Positions 9,528 to 17,248 of a stretch of DNA of 33,186 nt are shown one piece after another. The notes under the pieces are model-generated. The model was not told the DNA's origin, did no database searches, and was given only the letters and a program-made list of their open reading frames with translations. Both the position numbers and the translations under genes were made by a program. Numbering within the stretch: position 1 is the first letter of the stretch; each line of letters opens with the position of its first letter. The stretch comes from Trebonia sp036501515 (lineage in GTDB: Bacteria; Actinomycetota; Actinomycetes; Streptosporangiales; Streptosporangiaceae), in assembly GCA_036501515.1 (NCBI GenBank), contig DASYAD010000165.1, positions 1 through 33,186 of the forward strand. Direction: 5' to 3'.

Positions 9528-10073
9528 CTACCGCAGGGGCTGCCAGGGGGTCACCGAGATCTTGGCGCCGCGCAGGTGCTTGAGCGCGCGGGCTTCCCTG
9601 GTGTACTCGAGCGGGCTGAAGAAGATCGTGTCGAGCGGAAACCAGATCCCCACCCACACCAGCACCCACCCGGTGGTGTCGAGCACGATATTTCCTGAGT
9701 GACCCACCAGGCGGTCCTCGAAGATCACCAGCAGGTAGCCGATCACCACGATGGGCAGGCCGACCCACAGCGTGCGCAGGCCGCCGAGCCTGACCGCCCG
9801 CCGCTCGCGCTCGCTGTAGCTGATGCGCTGGTCGCAGTAGCGGCTCAGGGTCACCCGGAGCCGGTCGACCAGGCCGTCGGCGCACTCCGCGGGCGGCAGC
9901 GACAGCTGCAGCCTGACCGGCCCGCGGATGCGGCGCGAACGGAGCACGCTGATGCAGTACTCGAGCCCGGTGAGGAAATTGCGGTACTCCGAGAACAGGT
10001 CAGTCTGGGCCAGGACGAACATCTCCTCGGCCCGGTTCAGCCGCAGCTCGATCACCTGACTACCGCGGTTCAT
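9528..10073 (-). CDS. Hypothetical protein with two membrane segments
   Basis: 181 residues from ATG 10073. The soluble N-terminal part (about residues 1-95; ELRLNRAEEMFVLAQTDLFSEY, GLEYCISVLRSRR) is followed by two hydrophobic segments: LWVGLPIVVIGYLLVIFED (about 102-120) and TTGWVLVWVGIWFPLDTIFF (about 133-152). The C-terminus (SPLEYTREARALKHLRGAKI) is basic and would be cytoplasmic, with the N-domain also inside. No named family is recognised. It is followed after 131 bp by another minus-strand hypothetical gene. A weak or absent Shine-Dalgarno makes the start provisional. Confidence 0.7.
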   Translation of the reverse strand: MNRGSQVIELRLNRAEEMFVLAQTDLFSEYRNFLTGLEYCISVLRSRRIRGPVRLQLSLPPAECADGLVDRLRVTLSRYCDQRISYSERERRAVRLGGLRTLWVGLPIVVIGYLLVIFEDRLVGHSGNIVLDTTGWVLVWVGIWFPLDTIFFSPLEYTREARALKHLRGAKISVTPWQPLR

Positions 10074-10129
10074 CGCACTACTCTAAGTCACTAGCCCGGT
10101 GGCGGACCTGGCGGGGCCAGTCGCAGAAC

Positions 10130-10780
10130 TTACCGTGGCCAGTCGCGGAACGCGGTCCGGAGGGCGGCGGCGGCGGCCGCATCGAGGCCGAACGCGGCGA
10201 AGACTCCGTCGCCCCAGCGGTCGAGCCGTCGTCCCGCGTCGGCGAAGTCGCGGTCGTCGAGGCCGGGGTCGAGCCGCCGGGCCAGGCCGATCGCGTCGTC
10301 GACGGTGTAGTGCCGCAACACGGCGGCGGTGTCGATGTAGTCACGCGGCTCGGCGCGGCTGGCCAGCGCGCAGACCTTGCCGCCGGCCACGTCCTCGAGG
10401 CTCAGCACCGGGCCGACGTCCATCGGGACGGGCGTGGCGGTGCGGTCGAAGTAGGCCATCTGAAGCATCATCTGCTCACCGTCGGGCGCGGTGACAGTCC
10501 ACTCGGCGAGCCCTTCGCCGGCTCCCTCGAACATGTCGGAAAGCCCGGTGTCGTCCTCGCGCTCGGCCGCGAACCCGGCCTCGCGCAGCGCGGCCTGCAC
10601 CGCGCCGGCCGCGGCGAGGACCCCGGTTTCCTCGTTGGTGAACAGGTCGACGTCCTGGGTCGGCCGGCTGATGAGGCCGTGCGCGATCAGCGCGTTGCCG
10701 CCGCCGAGGGCGAAGCCGTACCGGGTGGCGACGCGCAATGCGACCGTCGCCACCCGGCGGTGCAGCTCGCTGAGCGGCAT
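10130..10780 (-). CDS. AbiEii/MenT-type nucleotidyltransferase (putative toxin)
   Basis: A 216-residue nucleotidyltransferase of the AbiEii/AbiGii toxin group. Visible motifs are GGGNAL (residues 26-31), TQDVDLF with Asp43 and Asp45 as metal-binding acids, Lys135 in GGKVCAL, and RDYID with Asp147 and Asp150. This is the full catalytic pattern of the family, whose mycobacterial MenT members transfer nucleotides to tRNA 3' ends. The substrate here is unknown. ATG at 10780 is chosen because it overlaps the stop of the upstream gene as TGATG (one base shared), implying translational coupling; a longer open frame to 10864 is a shadow of that gene. The partner is not a normal AbiEi antitoxin but a serine recombinase-like protein. 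Confidence 0.88.
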   Translation of the reverse strand: MPLSELHRRVATVALRVATRYGFALGGGNALIAHGLISRPTQDVDLFTNEETGVLAAAGAVQAALREAGFAAEREDDTGLSDMFEGAGEGLAEWTVTAPDGEQMMLQMAYFDRTATPVPMDVGPVLSLEDVAGGKVCALASRAEPRDYIDTAAVLRHYTVDDAIGLARRLDPGLDDRDFADAGRRLDRWGDGVFAAFGLDAAAAAALRTAFRDWPR

Positions 10781-11835
10781 CAGGCGCTCACCGGGGCCAG
10801 CAGCTCGTGGTGGCGTTCCTCCCAGGCCCGCCGCACGCCGCGCGGCAGGTACAGCTCGGGCCACAGGCTGACCAGGGTGGCGGCGTCAAGGTGGCGGGTG
10901 AGGTCGTCGGCCCGGCTGGCCTCCCGCAGCACCGTCTGGTAGTACCACAGGCGCGCGTCCGGGTCGGCGAGGTCGAACTCGTGACCTGGCACGCTCCAGA
11001 ACAGCCGCAGCGGCAGCGCGGCCCGCCCTCCGGCCGGGCCGCGCAGGTCGGCCAGGTCGTCGATGACCAGCACCCGGCGGCCGGGACGGGCCTGGTAGGG
11101 CGCCAGGTGCGCGCTCGCGGCCGGCCGCCCGGTCGTTGACGCGACGGGCACGCCCGCGTGCATTACGTCGGGCAGGTACTTGTACAGGGTGGACCGGCTG
11201 ACGCCCAGGCTCCTGGCCACCCCTGACAGCGTGTTCTCCGGCCGCCGCAGCAGGTCGCCAACCTCGGTCAGCTGCTGTGGCGTGAGGGCCGGCGGGCGTC
11301 CCAGCCGCTTCCCCGCGGCGCGCGCGGCGGCGAGCCCGTCGCTGGTTCCGGCCGAGATGGCCGCCCGGCCCAGGTCCGCGAGGCCGGCGAACACCCGGAA
11401 GATCGCGTCACCGCCCGGTGCGGTCGTATCCAGGTCCTCGCGCAGCGATCGCAGCCCCGCGCCGCATCGGCGGATCTCGCCGACGGCCCCGGCCAGCTCG
11501 CGCTGAGACCCCCCGAGCTGGTCAAGGCCCGTCACGACGAGCACGTCGCCCGCCCGCAGCGATCCGAGGCATTCCCGCAGCCGCGGCTGCGGGAGCTTCC
11601 GGTCCGGTGCCTTGCCGTCCCGTGTCCTGCGGTCCGGTGCCTTGTGGTCCGGTGTCCTGCGGTCCGGGAGCTCGTCGGCGTAGACGGTGCCGCAGCCGGC
11701 TTCCCGGAGCGCGCTCACCCGCTCTGCCAGCGCCTCGGCGGTGCCCTCGGTCGCGCGCGCGTACCCGGTCAGCAGCCATTGCCCAGGCGTGGCAGGTGGC
11801 TCCAGGGTGGCCGCGGCCGCGTTATTACCGCTCAT
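10780..11835 (-). CDS. Catalytically disabled serine recombinase-like HTH protein with extra C-terminal domain
   Basis: 351 residues with a resolvase-like N-domain (about 21-180), resolvase-type HTH (184-222, LSGVARSLGVSRSTLYKYLP) and an additional conserved-looking domain (about 250-345: VLVIDDLADLRGP, RLFWSVPG, LWYYQTVLREAS, LWPELYLPRGVRRAWEERH). The recombinase scaffold is clear (GYAR, LVVTGLDQLG, DTTAPGGDAIFRVFAGLA, GLAAARAAGKRLGRPP). However, the nucleophile position in GYARxS is Thr29, and the two arginines of LDRLGR are Gln106 and Gly109. It should therefore not recombine DNA. A Pro/Arg/Lys-rich linker (58-83) interrupts the N-domain. It probably acts as an autoregulating DNA-binding partner (antitoxin) of the AbiEii gene it overlaps. 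ATG 11835 sits beside a 12-bp palindrome. Confidence 0.85.
   Translation of the reverse strand: MSGNNAAAATLEPPATPGQWLLTGYARATEGTAEALAERVSALREAGCGTVYADELPDRRTPDHKAPDRRTRDGKAPDRKLPQPRLRECLGSLRAGDVLVVTGLDQLGGSQRELAGAVGEIRRCGAGLRSLREDLDTTAPGGDAIFRVFAGLADLGRAAISAGTSDGLAAARAAGKRLGRPPALTPQQLTEVGDLLRRPENTLSGVARSLGVSRSTLYKYLPDVMHAGVPVASTTGRPAASAHLAPYQARPGRRVLVIDDLADLRGPAGGRAALPLRLFWSVPGHEFDLADPDARLWYYQTVLREASRADDLTRHLDAATLVSLWPELYLPRGVRRAWEERHHELLAPVSA
11600..11668. repeat. 30-bp in-frame tandem repeat in the recombinase-like gene
   Basis: Two 30-bp units (11600-11629, 11630-11659; a few mismatches) and the first 8-9 bp of a third. The unit keeps frame and encodes the DRRTPDHKAP / DRRTRDGKAP linker inserted in the catalytic domain. 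Confidence 0.8.
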
Positions 11836-11841
11836 ACGTTC

Positions 11842-11853
11842 TACTGTACAGTA
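11842..11853. promoter_or_regulatory. Perfect 12-bp palindrome overlapping the -10 of the recombinase-like/AbiEii unit
   Basis: TACTGTACAGTA is a perfect palindrome 6 bp upstream of the ATG at 11835. Read on the minus strand it contains TACAGT (11848 to 11843), a reasonable -10 hexamer that would start transcription at or next to the ATG, giving a leaderless mRNA; a weak -35 (TAAACT) lies 17 bp upstream. A dimer bound here would block the promoter, as expected for autoregulation. Confidence 0.55.
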
Positions 11854-12264
11854 AAGGGTTGCGAAAGTTTAGCGACATGTCTTTTTAAAGCGGCAGACCC
11901 TTTTACGTACAGGCTGCGATCGTGGCTTCTTCTGCGACTGACCTCGGCCCCGGCACGGGCACCCTGGTAACCGTGGCAAGCGACCTCGGGACCACGATGT
12001 CAGCGCGGCCGCCTCGCGCTGGTGCGACGGGAGGTATTGACCTGCGGGAGGTCAAGACGCCGCAGTCGCCGTCGTAAGTAGATACCCCCTCGGCGATCTC
12101 TGGGAAATGGCTCTGCCGCGCCGGCGGCCCGGCAGCTGTGCCCCACTGGGGACACGACGGTCCTGCCTTGCCGGCGACCCCACGGCCCTGCCTTGCCAGC
12201 GGCCCGGCAGCTGCCCCACCGGGGACACGACGGCCTTATTGCGTGTCGTACCTGGTTGGGCCTG
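11854..12264. other. Intergenic region with inverted and direct repeats, no supported gene
   Basis: No credible gene is seen. A perfect 19-bp inverted repeat, TTGACCT-GCGGG-AGGTCAA, lies at 12037-12055. Two near-identical blocks of 35-37 bp (12124-12160 and 12199-12233, starting GCGGCCCGGCAGCTG and ending GGGGACACGACGG) are spaced 75 bp apart, each containing a small hairpin CCCCAC(T/C)GGGG, and CCTGCCTTGCC also occurs twice between and inside them. This looks like accumulated repeat or remnant DNA between two unrelated minus-strand units. Confidence 0.6.
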
Positions 12265-12690
12265 TCATGTGTTTGCGGCCTGAGGGCATGGTCCACTGGG
12301 TGACGCCGGGGGCGGTTTGTCCGGCGGCCGCTTGTCGGCACCAGCGGTGTCAGGCTCGGCCGCTGTCTCGGCCAGGTACTCCCCGAGCCGGTCAAGGCGG
12401 CGCTCGACCAGCGTGCGGCGCTCGGAGATCCAGCGCTCGGCCGAGCGCAGGACGGCCGGGTTAAGGCTGCAGCTGCGGGTGCGGCCGAGCTTCTGCGTCC
12501 GCACCAGGCCGCTCGCCTCAAGGATCTGCACATGCTGCACGATGGCGGCCAGCGACATGGACAGCGGCTTCCCCAGCTCGCTGACCGAGGCAGGTCCCTG
12601 CCCGAGCCGTTCGAGCATCACCCGGCGCCCGGGATCGGCCAGCGCGTGAAACACCCGGTCGAGATCCAGCTCAGCCGCATCGTTAAGCAT
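12265..12690 (-). CDS. ArsR-family HTH regulator
   Basis: A 141-residue winged-helix regulator. The core runs HALADPGRRVMLERLGQGPASVSELGKPL, then MSLAAIVQHVQILEASGLVRTQKLGRTRSCSLNP, as in ArsR-type repressors. It lacks the ELCVCD-type cysteine box, so it is unlikely to sense arsenic or other metals. The helical C-terminus (RWISERRTLVERRLDRLGEYLAE) would form the dimer, and a low-complexity Pro-rich tail follows. ATG 12690 is preferred to a TTG at 12726, because a good promoter (TTGACT, 17 bp, AATACT) lies between them and would put the transcript start at this ATG, i.e. leaderless. It follows two ABC exporter genes by 58 bp and probably responds to the exported compound. Confidence 0.88.
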   Translation of the reverse strand: MLNDAAELDLDRVFHALADPGRRVMLERLGQGPASVSELGKPLSMSLAAIVQHVQILEASGLVRTQKLGRTRSCSLNPAVLRSAERWISERRTLVERRLDRLGEYLAETAAEPDTAGADKRPPDKPPPASPSGPCPQAANT

Positions 12691-12697
12691 GTGCTTT

Positions 12698-12740
12698 AGT
12701 ATTCGCCGCAGACGGAGAATAGTCAAGCGTTTACTTGAGT
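12698..12740 (-). promoter_or_regulatory. ArsR gene promoter with overlapping operator
   Basis: On the minus strand, TTGACT (12726-12721) and AATACT (12703-12698) are separated by 17 bp. The -35 is covered by a near-perfect inverted repeat AGTCAAG-CGTTTA-CTTGAGT (12721-12740, one mismatched pair). This arrangement suits autorepression by the ArsR protein. The palindrome begins 9 bp after the upstream ABC gene ends. Confidence 0.65.
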
Positions 12741-12748
12741 ATTGCCGG

Positions 12749-14644
12749 TCAGGCGAGGCTGGCGGCCCAGCGAGCGTGCAGGTCGGCGTATTCGCCTGTG
12801 CCGCCCATCAGCTCGGCGGGGGAGCCGTCCTCGGTGACCTCGCCGGCCCGGAGCACCAGCACCCGGTCGGCGATCGCCACCGTCGACAGGCGGTGGGCGA
12901 TGATCAGCGCGGTGCGCCCGGCCAGCACGGTCCTGAGCGCGGACTGCACCAGCCGCTCGGACGGGATGTCGAGCAGGGCGGTGGCCTCGTCGAGAACCAG
13001 GACCGAGGGCGCGGCGATGAACGCGCGGCAGAACGACAGCAGCTGCCGCTGCCCAGCCGACAGTTTCCCGCCCCGCTTGCCGACCTTCGTCGCGTACCCC
13101 TCCGGCAGGGCGGCGATGAACGAGTGGGCGCCGATCGCCCGGGCCGCGGCCTCCACTTCCGCGTCGGAGGCGTCCGGGCGGCCGAGCCTGATGTTCTCCG
13201 CGACCGTCCCCTCGAACAGGAACGACTCCTGGGTGATCAGCACGATCTCGCGGCGCAGTTCCGCGTCGGGCAGGTCGCGCAGGTCCGTCCCGTCGAGCAG
13301 CACCTGGCCCTCGTCCGGGTCGTAGAACCGGGCCAGCAGCCGGGCGACGGTGGTCTTGCCCGCGCCGGTCTCGCCGACCAGGGCGACGGTCTGCCCGGCG
13401 GGGAAGTCGAGGTCAAGGCGGGGAAGCACGACCGCCTCGCGGTAACCGAAGCGGACACCGCGGAACTCGACCCGCCGTCCGCTCAGCGCCGCGGCGAGCG
13501 GGGCGGGCTGGACGGGCTCGGCCACCGACGGCTCTTCCTCAAGCACGCCGGAGATCTTCTCAAGCGCCGACGCGGCACTCTGGAACGTGTTGTAGAACTG
13601 CGACACGTCCTGCAGCGGGTCGAAGAACCGCTGCAGGTAGAGCAGGAACGAGGCGAGGACGCCGATCGCGATGTCGCCGTCAAGCACCCGCAGTCCGCCG
13701 TAGCAGAGCACTACGCCGGTGATGACGTTCCCGACCAGCGCGATGCCCGGCGCGAAGATCGCGTTGATCCGCGAGGACTGCTTGCTCGCGCGGGCGTAGT
13801 CGGCCGAGAGCGCGTCGAAGATCTCCTCGTTGCGCCGCTCCCGCCGGAACGCCTGGACGGCCCGCAGGCCCCCGAAGGTCTCCACGAAGTGGACGATGAC
13901 CAGCGAGTTCGCTTCCCTGATCCAGCGGTAGGTGACCGCCGAGCGCCGCCGGAACCACATCGACAGCCACACGAGCGGCACGAACCCGGAGAGCACCACC
14001 AGGGCGAGCGGCCAGTCGAGCAGCAGCATGCCGGTGCCGACGAGCACGCACGACAGCACCGCGGTGATCAGCCCGTCCAGCCCCTCGTCGAACAGGTCGG
14101 AGATCGCCTCGACGTCGGAAGTCTGCCGTGAGATCACCCGCCCCGAGGTGTAGGACTCGTGGAACGACACCGGCAGCCGCAGCAGGTGCGCGAACAGCCG
14201 CCGGCGCAGTTCAAGCACCACCGCCTGCCCGAAGCGTCCCGTGAGCGTGACGAACACCCGGGTGGCGCCCGCCTGGACGACGACCGTCAGCGCGAAGACG
14301 GCCGCGATCCGCAGCAGCGGCACCGCGTCGGACCCCTTCACGAGCGGCGGGATGCCGCTGTCGATCGCGATGCCGATGAGCCAGGGTCCCGCCAGCGAGG
14401 TGAGCGACGCGACGACGATCGCCCCGGCGGTCAGCGCGACGATCCAGCGGTGCGGGCGCAGCAGGTCGCCGAGCAGCCGCCGGCTCCGTTTTCGCAGCAG
14501 TGCCTCGAGCGGCGCCGAGATCTCGTCGATCTTCTCCGACGCCACCCCGCGCCAGGACGCCGGGTCCGTCGGGCGTCGCGGCGGCGGGGTCTGCTGTCCG
14601 GCCGGCGCGGCCCCGGCTTCTGCGGTCACCTGTTCCGTCGTCAC
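12749..14644 (-). CDS. ABC exporter half-transporter, catalytic partner
   Basis: A 631-residue type IV ABC exporter half: membrane domain first (HRWIVALTAGAIVVASLTSLAG, six segments expected), then an ATPase with Walker A GETGAGKTT, signature LSAGQRQLL, Walker B VLVLDEATALLD with the catalytic Glu intact, and H-loop IIAHRLS. The start is GTG 14644, which overlaps the upstream stop as GTGA (4 bp); the longer frame to 14992 is only a shadow of the upstream gene. With that gene it forms a heterodimeric exporter of the multidrug/lipid type. The intact Glu means this half supplies catalysis at the consensus site. The N-terminal 40 residues are Pro/Ala-rich and probably disordered. Confidence 0.93.
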   Translation of the reverse strand: MTTEQVTAEAGAAPAGQQTPPPRRPTDPASWRGVASEKIDEISAPLEALLRKRSRRLLGDLLRPHRWIVALTAGAIVVASLTSLAGPWLIGIAIDSGIPPLVKGSDAVPLLRIAAVFALTVVVQAGATRVFVTLTGRFGQAVVLELRRRLFAHLLRLPVSFHESYTSGRVISRQTSDVEAISDLFDEGLDGLITAVLSCVLVGTGMLLLDWPLALVVLSGFVPLVWLSMWFRRRSAVTYRWIREANSLVIVHFVETFGGLRAVQAFRRERRNEEIFDALSADYARASKQSSRINAIFAPGIALVGNVITGVVLCYGGLRVLDGDIAIGVLASFLLYLQRFFDPLQDVSQFYNTFQSAASALEKISGVLEEEPSVAEPVQPAPLAAALSGRRVEFRGVRFGYREAVVLPRLDLDFPAGQTVALVGETGAGKTTVARLLARFYDPDEGQVLLDGTDLRDLPDAELRREIVLITQESFLFEGTVAENIRLGRPDASDAEVEAAARAIGAHSFIAALPEGYATKVGKRGGKLSAGQRQLLSFCRAFIAAPSVLVLDEATALLDIPSERLVQSALRTVLAGRTALIIAHRLSTVAIADRVLVLRAGEVTEDGSPAELMGGTGEYADLHARWAASLA

Positions 14645-16491
14645 GTGGCCACCTCCTCCATCGTCATCAAGTCCGCGTAGCCGGGCTCGGCCGCCATCAG
14701 GTCCCGGTGGGCGCCGACGGCGGCGATCACCCCGCCGTCGAGCAGCGCGACCCGGTCGGCGAGCGCCACCGTCGACGGCCGGTGCGCCACCACCAGGGCC
14801 GTCACCCCGGCCAAGATGGTGTGCAGCGCGCTGGTGACCCGTTCCTCGGTCTGCACGTCGAGCGCCGAGAGCGGGTCGTCGAGTATCAGCACCTCCGGCC
14901 GCAGCAGGATCGCGCGGGCCAGCGCCACCCGCTGCCGCTGCCCGCCGGACAGCGCCATCCCCTGCTCGCCGATCCGGGTGTCGAGACCCCACGGCAGGTC
15001 GTAGGCGAACCTGGCCTGGGCGGCGGTCAGCGCCGCCTCGATTTCCTCCTCCGCCGCGTCGGCCACGCCGAACGTGACGTTCTCCCGCACGCTGGCGGAG
15101 AACAGCGTGGCCTCCTCGAATGCGCAGCCCACGGCGGCCCGCAGCGCGGGCAGCGCGATGTCGCGCACATCGGTGCCGTCGAGCAGCACCCGCCCGCCGG
15201 ACACGTCCGCCAGCCGCGGCACCAGGTGCAGCAGCGTAGTCTTGCCCGACCCGGTGGCCCCGGTGATCACCAGCGTCTCCCCGCGCGTGACATCGAGGCT
15301 CACGTCGCGCAGCACCGGCAGGTCATTGCCCGGGTAAGAGAACGAAACATGATCGAACCGAACGTGAGCCTGCTCCGCCCCTCTCCCCGCCCGCTCCGCA
15401 GCGGCTGCCTCTTGCCGGTTCGCGATGGTGCGGGCGGCCGGCCCGGTGCCGGCGGTCCCGGGGCTGGCGGGCGCGGGGCCGGTGATCGCCGGCTTGGTGT
15501 CGAAGATCTCCAGCACCCGCTGAGCGGCGGTCGCCGCTTCCTCGCCGGAGGCGAGCACGTAGCCGAGCGCTTCGACCGGCCAGACCAGCTGCAGGGCCAG
15601 GGTGATGAAGGCGACGAGCCCGCCGATGGTCATGCTGCCGTGGCTCACCGCGACCGCGCCGAGCACCACCGCCAGCGCGATGACGGCGTTCGGCACCAGG
15701 TCGAGGGTTGACCAGAAGGTGCCGAGCAGCCGCGCCATGCCGATCCGCGTCTCGCCGAGCTCGGCCGCCTGGGCCAGGTGGGTTGCGGCGGCCTCGGGGC
15801 CGCGGCCGAGCGCCTTGAGCACCCGCACGCCCGTCGAGGCCTCCTCGACCAGCGTGGTCAGGTCGCCGTCCTGGTCCTGGGCGCGCCTGGCGAGCACCTT
15901 GTAGCGCCGCTCGAAGATCGTGCAGAAGACCAGCACCGGCGCGAACATGGCGCCGGTGATCAGCCCGAGCCACCAGTTCAGGGTGATCAGCAGGCCGGTC
16001 ACGGCGGTGAACGTCATCACCGAGATGAACAGGAACACGACCCCGAAGCCGGCGAACCGCCTGATGGAGCCGAGATCCGTGGTCGCGCGAGACAGCAGCT
16101 GCCCGGACTGCCACTCGTCGTGGAACGCCGGCTCGAGCCGCTGCAGGTGCCCGTACAGGTCGTTCCTGAGCGTCTTCTCCATGTCGGCCACGGCGTTGCC
16201 CTGGATCCAGCGGCGGATCAGGCTGAGGACGGCCGACACGGCGCCGAGCGCGACCGCGAGCAGCCCGACGGGCAGCAGCAGGCCACGCTCGTGATGGCTG
16301 ATGGCATCGTCGATCACGGCCTTGGCCAGCAGCGGGATGACGATGTCGGCGGCTTCGGCGATGACGGCGATGGTGATCATGCCGACGAGCTGACGGCGGT
16401 AGGGGCGCAGGTAAGGGCGCAGCCGCCAGAGGGCGGCGACTGGGCTAGAGGACACTAGCCGGAGCCTAATTACCGGTTTCCCCGGTGTCAC
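14641..16491 (-). CDS. ABC exporter half-transporter, degenerate partner
   Basis: A 616-residue type IV ABC exporter half. The membrane domain begins about residue 25 (LRPYLRPYRRQLVGMITIAVIAEAADIVI) and the ATPase has Walker A GATGSGKTT, signature LSGGQRQRV, and Walker B VLILDDPLSALD, in which Asp replaces the catalytic Glu. The same substitution is known in the degenerate subunits of heterodimeric exporters such as BmrC and TM287. A flexible Ala-rich insert (about 350-380) separates the two domains. The GTG start at 16491 is uncertain: GTG 16455 (V13, VSSSPVAALW) is equally plausible and neither has a strong ribosome site. It is the first gene of the exporter unit, coupled by a 4-bp overlap to its partner. 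Confidence 0.93.
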   Translation of the reverse strand: MTPGKPVIRLRLVSSSPVAALWRLRPYLRPYRRQLVGMITIAVIAEAADIVIPLLAKAVIDDAISHHERGLLLPVGLLAVALGAVSAVLSLIRRWIQGNAVADMEKTLRNDLYGHLQRLEPAFHDEWQSGQLLSRATTDLGSIRRFAGFGVVFLFISVMTFTAVTGLLITLNWWLGLITGAMFAPVLVFCTIFERRYKVLARRAQDQDGDLTTLVEEASTGVRVLKALGRGPEAAATHLAQAAELGETRIGMARLLGTFWSTLDLVPNAVIALAVVLGAVAVSHGSMTIGGLVAFITLALQLVWPVEALGYVLASGEEAATAAQRVLEIFDTKPAITGPAPASPGTAGTGPAARTIANRQEAAAAERAGRGAEQAHVRFDHVSFSYPGNDLPVLRDVSLDVTRGETLVITGATGSGKTTLLHLVPRLADVSGGRVLLDGTDVRDIALPALRAAVGCAFEEATLFSASVRENVTFGVADAAEEEIEAALTAAQARFAYDLPWGLDTRIGEQGMALSGGQRQRVALARAILLRPEVLILDDPLSALDVQTEERVTSALHTILAGVTALVVAHRPSTVALADRVALLDGGVIAAVGAHRDLMAAEPGYADLMTMEEVAT

Positions 16492-16563
16492 CTGGTTTTT
16501 TTCGTTGGATATTGACTAGTGTCGCCCGGCGTGTTAGTGCGCTTACCCCAAGTGGCGCGATGC

Positions 16564-16569
16564 TAGGTT
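16564..16569 (+). promoter_or_regulatory. Possible extended -10 of the membrane protein / PLP enzyme operon
   Basis: TGC-TAGGTT (TAGGTT at 16564-16569) has an extended -10 look and lies 38 bp before the ATG at 16607, which has GGAGG just upstream. The best -35 match (TTACCC) is only 15 bp away, so support is weak. The rest of the divergent 115-bp spacer has a T8 run (16496-16503) and the inverted repeat ACCGG-TTTCC-CCGGT at 16472-16486. Confidence 0.35.
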
Positions 16570-16606
16570 GAGCCTCTCGGTTTACAAGTGGCTTCGGAGG
16601 GTGATG

Positions 16607-17248
16607 ATGACCCGATACCTGTCCGGGCTGTGCGTCGCCGGACTGGGCCTGTGCGGAGGCAGCTGGCTGGTCGTGGCGGCGGTGGCCCTCGGCGGACAGA
16701 GCGCAGGCGGCGGGTACGCGCACAGGGTCAACCTGGTGACCGGCGCGGGACTGATCCTGGTCTCGACGGTCACGCTGCTGTCCTGGGCGCTCGCCTGGCG
16801 GCGGCGGCTGCGGGCGGACGGCGTGCTCGCCGCCGCCTTCCACCCGGTGTCGCGGCGGGCGGCGCGTCGCAACCGCCGGCGGCTGGCGCGGGAGGTCAGG
16901 CACGCCGCCTGGATCGCGAAGCGGGCGGACCGGCAAGCCCGGCGCCGCGGCGTCCCCGCCGTGCGCGTACCGCCCGCGGCCGAACAGCCGGCGACCCTGT
17001 CCCCGGTGCCCGTGTCCCCGGTGCCCGTGTCCCCGGCGACCGCGTCCCCGATGGGGCATGACGGTGCGAGCAGCGCGGACGTGCTGAGTGAGTTGCGCGC
17101 ACTGCTCGGGCCGCTGCTGACGGCGGCACCCGGACAGCAACCCTGGCCGCCCGATCACCAAGCCGGGCCAGACTGGCCGGGTCGGGCGCGGGGATCCTTC
17201 GACGGCGAGCTGCGCCGGATCGCCGACGGCGAGGAGGCATGGTGGTGA
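16607..17248 (+). CDS. Small membrane protein with long cytoplasmic tail
   Basis: A 213-residue protein with two membrane segments (GLGLCGGSWLVVAAVALGG, about 10-28, and LVTGAGLILVSTVTLLSWALAW, about 41-62) and then a basic, Arg-rich tail followed by a Pro/Val repeat (PVPVSPVPVSP) and an acidic end. ATG 16607 is chosen for the GGAGG 6 bp upstream; ATG 16604 directly precedes it. The membrane half is related to the next gene product (both have WL-VA--ALG and NL/DLLTGA) and resembles the small two-helix actinobacterial proteins with SPW-type repeats. Its job is unknown. It leads an operon coupled by overlaps to a second such protein and a PLP enzyme. Confidence 0.72.
   Translation: MTRYLSGLCVAGLGLCGGSWLVVAAVALGGQSAGGGYAHRVNLVTGAGLILVSTVTLLSWALAWRRRLRADGVLAAAFHPVSRRAARRNRRRLAREVRHAAWIAKRADRQARRRGVPAVRVPPAAEQPATLSPVPVSPVPVSPATASPMGHDGASSADVLSELRALLGPLLTAAPGQQPWPPDHQAGPDWPGRARGSFDGELRRIADGEEAWW

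Noticed and set aside
11922..12077. 51-residue plus-strand frame starting VASSATDLGPGTG
   Set aside because: No ribosome site, no family resemblance, and it contains the inverted repeat at 12037-12055; treated as non-coding.
12749..14992. 747-residue version of the second ABC gene
   Set aside because: The extra 116 residues are an Arg/Gly-rich shadow of the upstream ABC gene; the GTGA overlap at 14644 marks the start.
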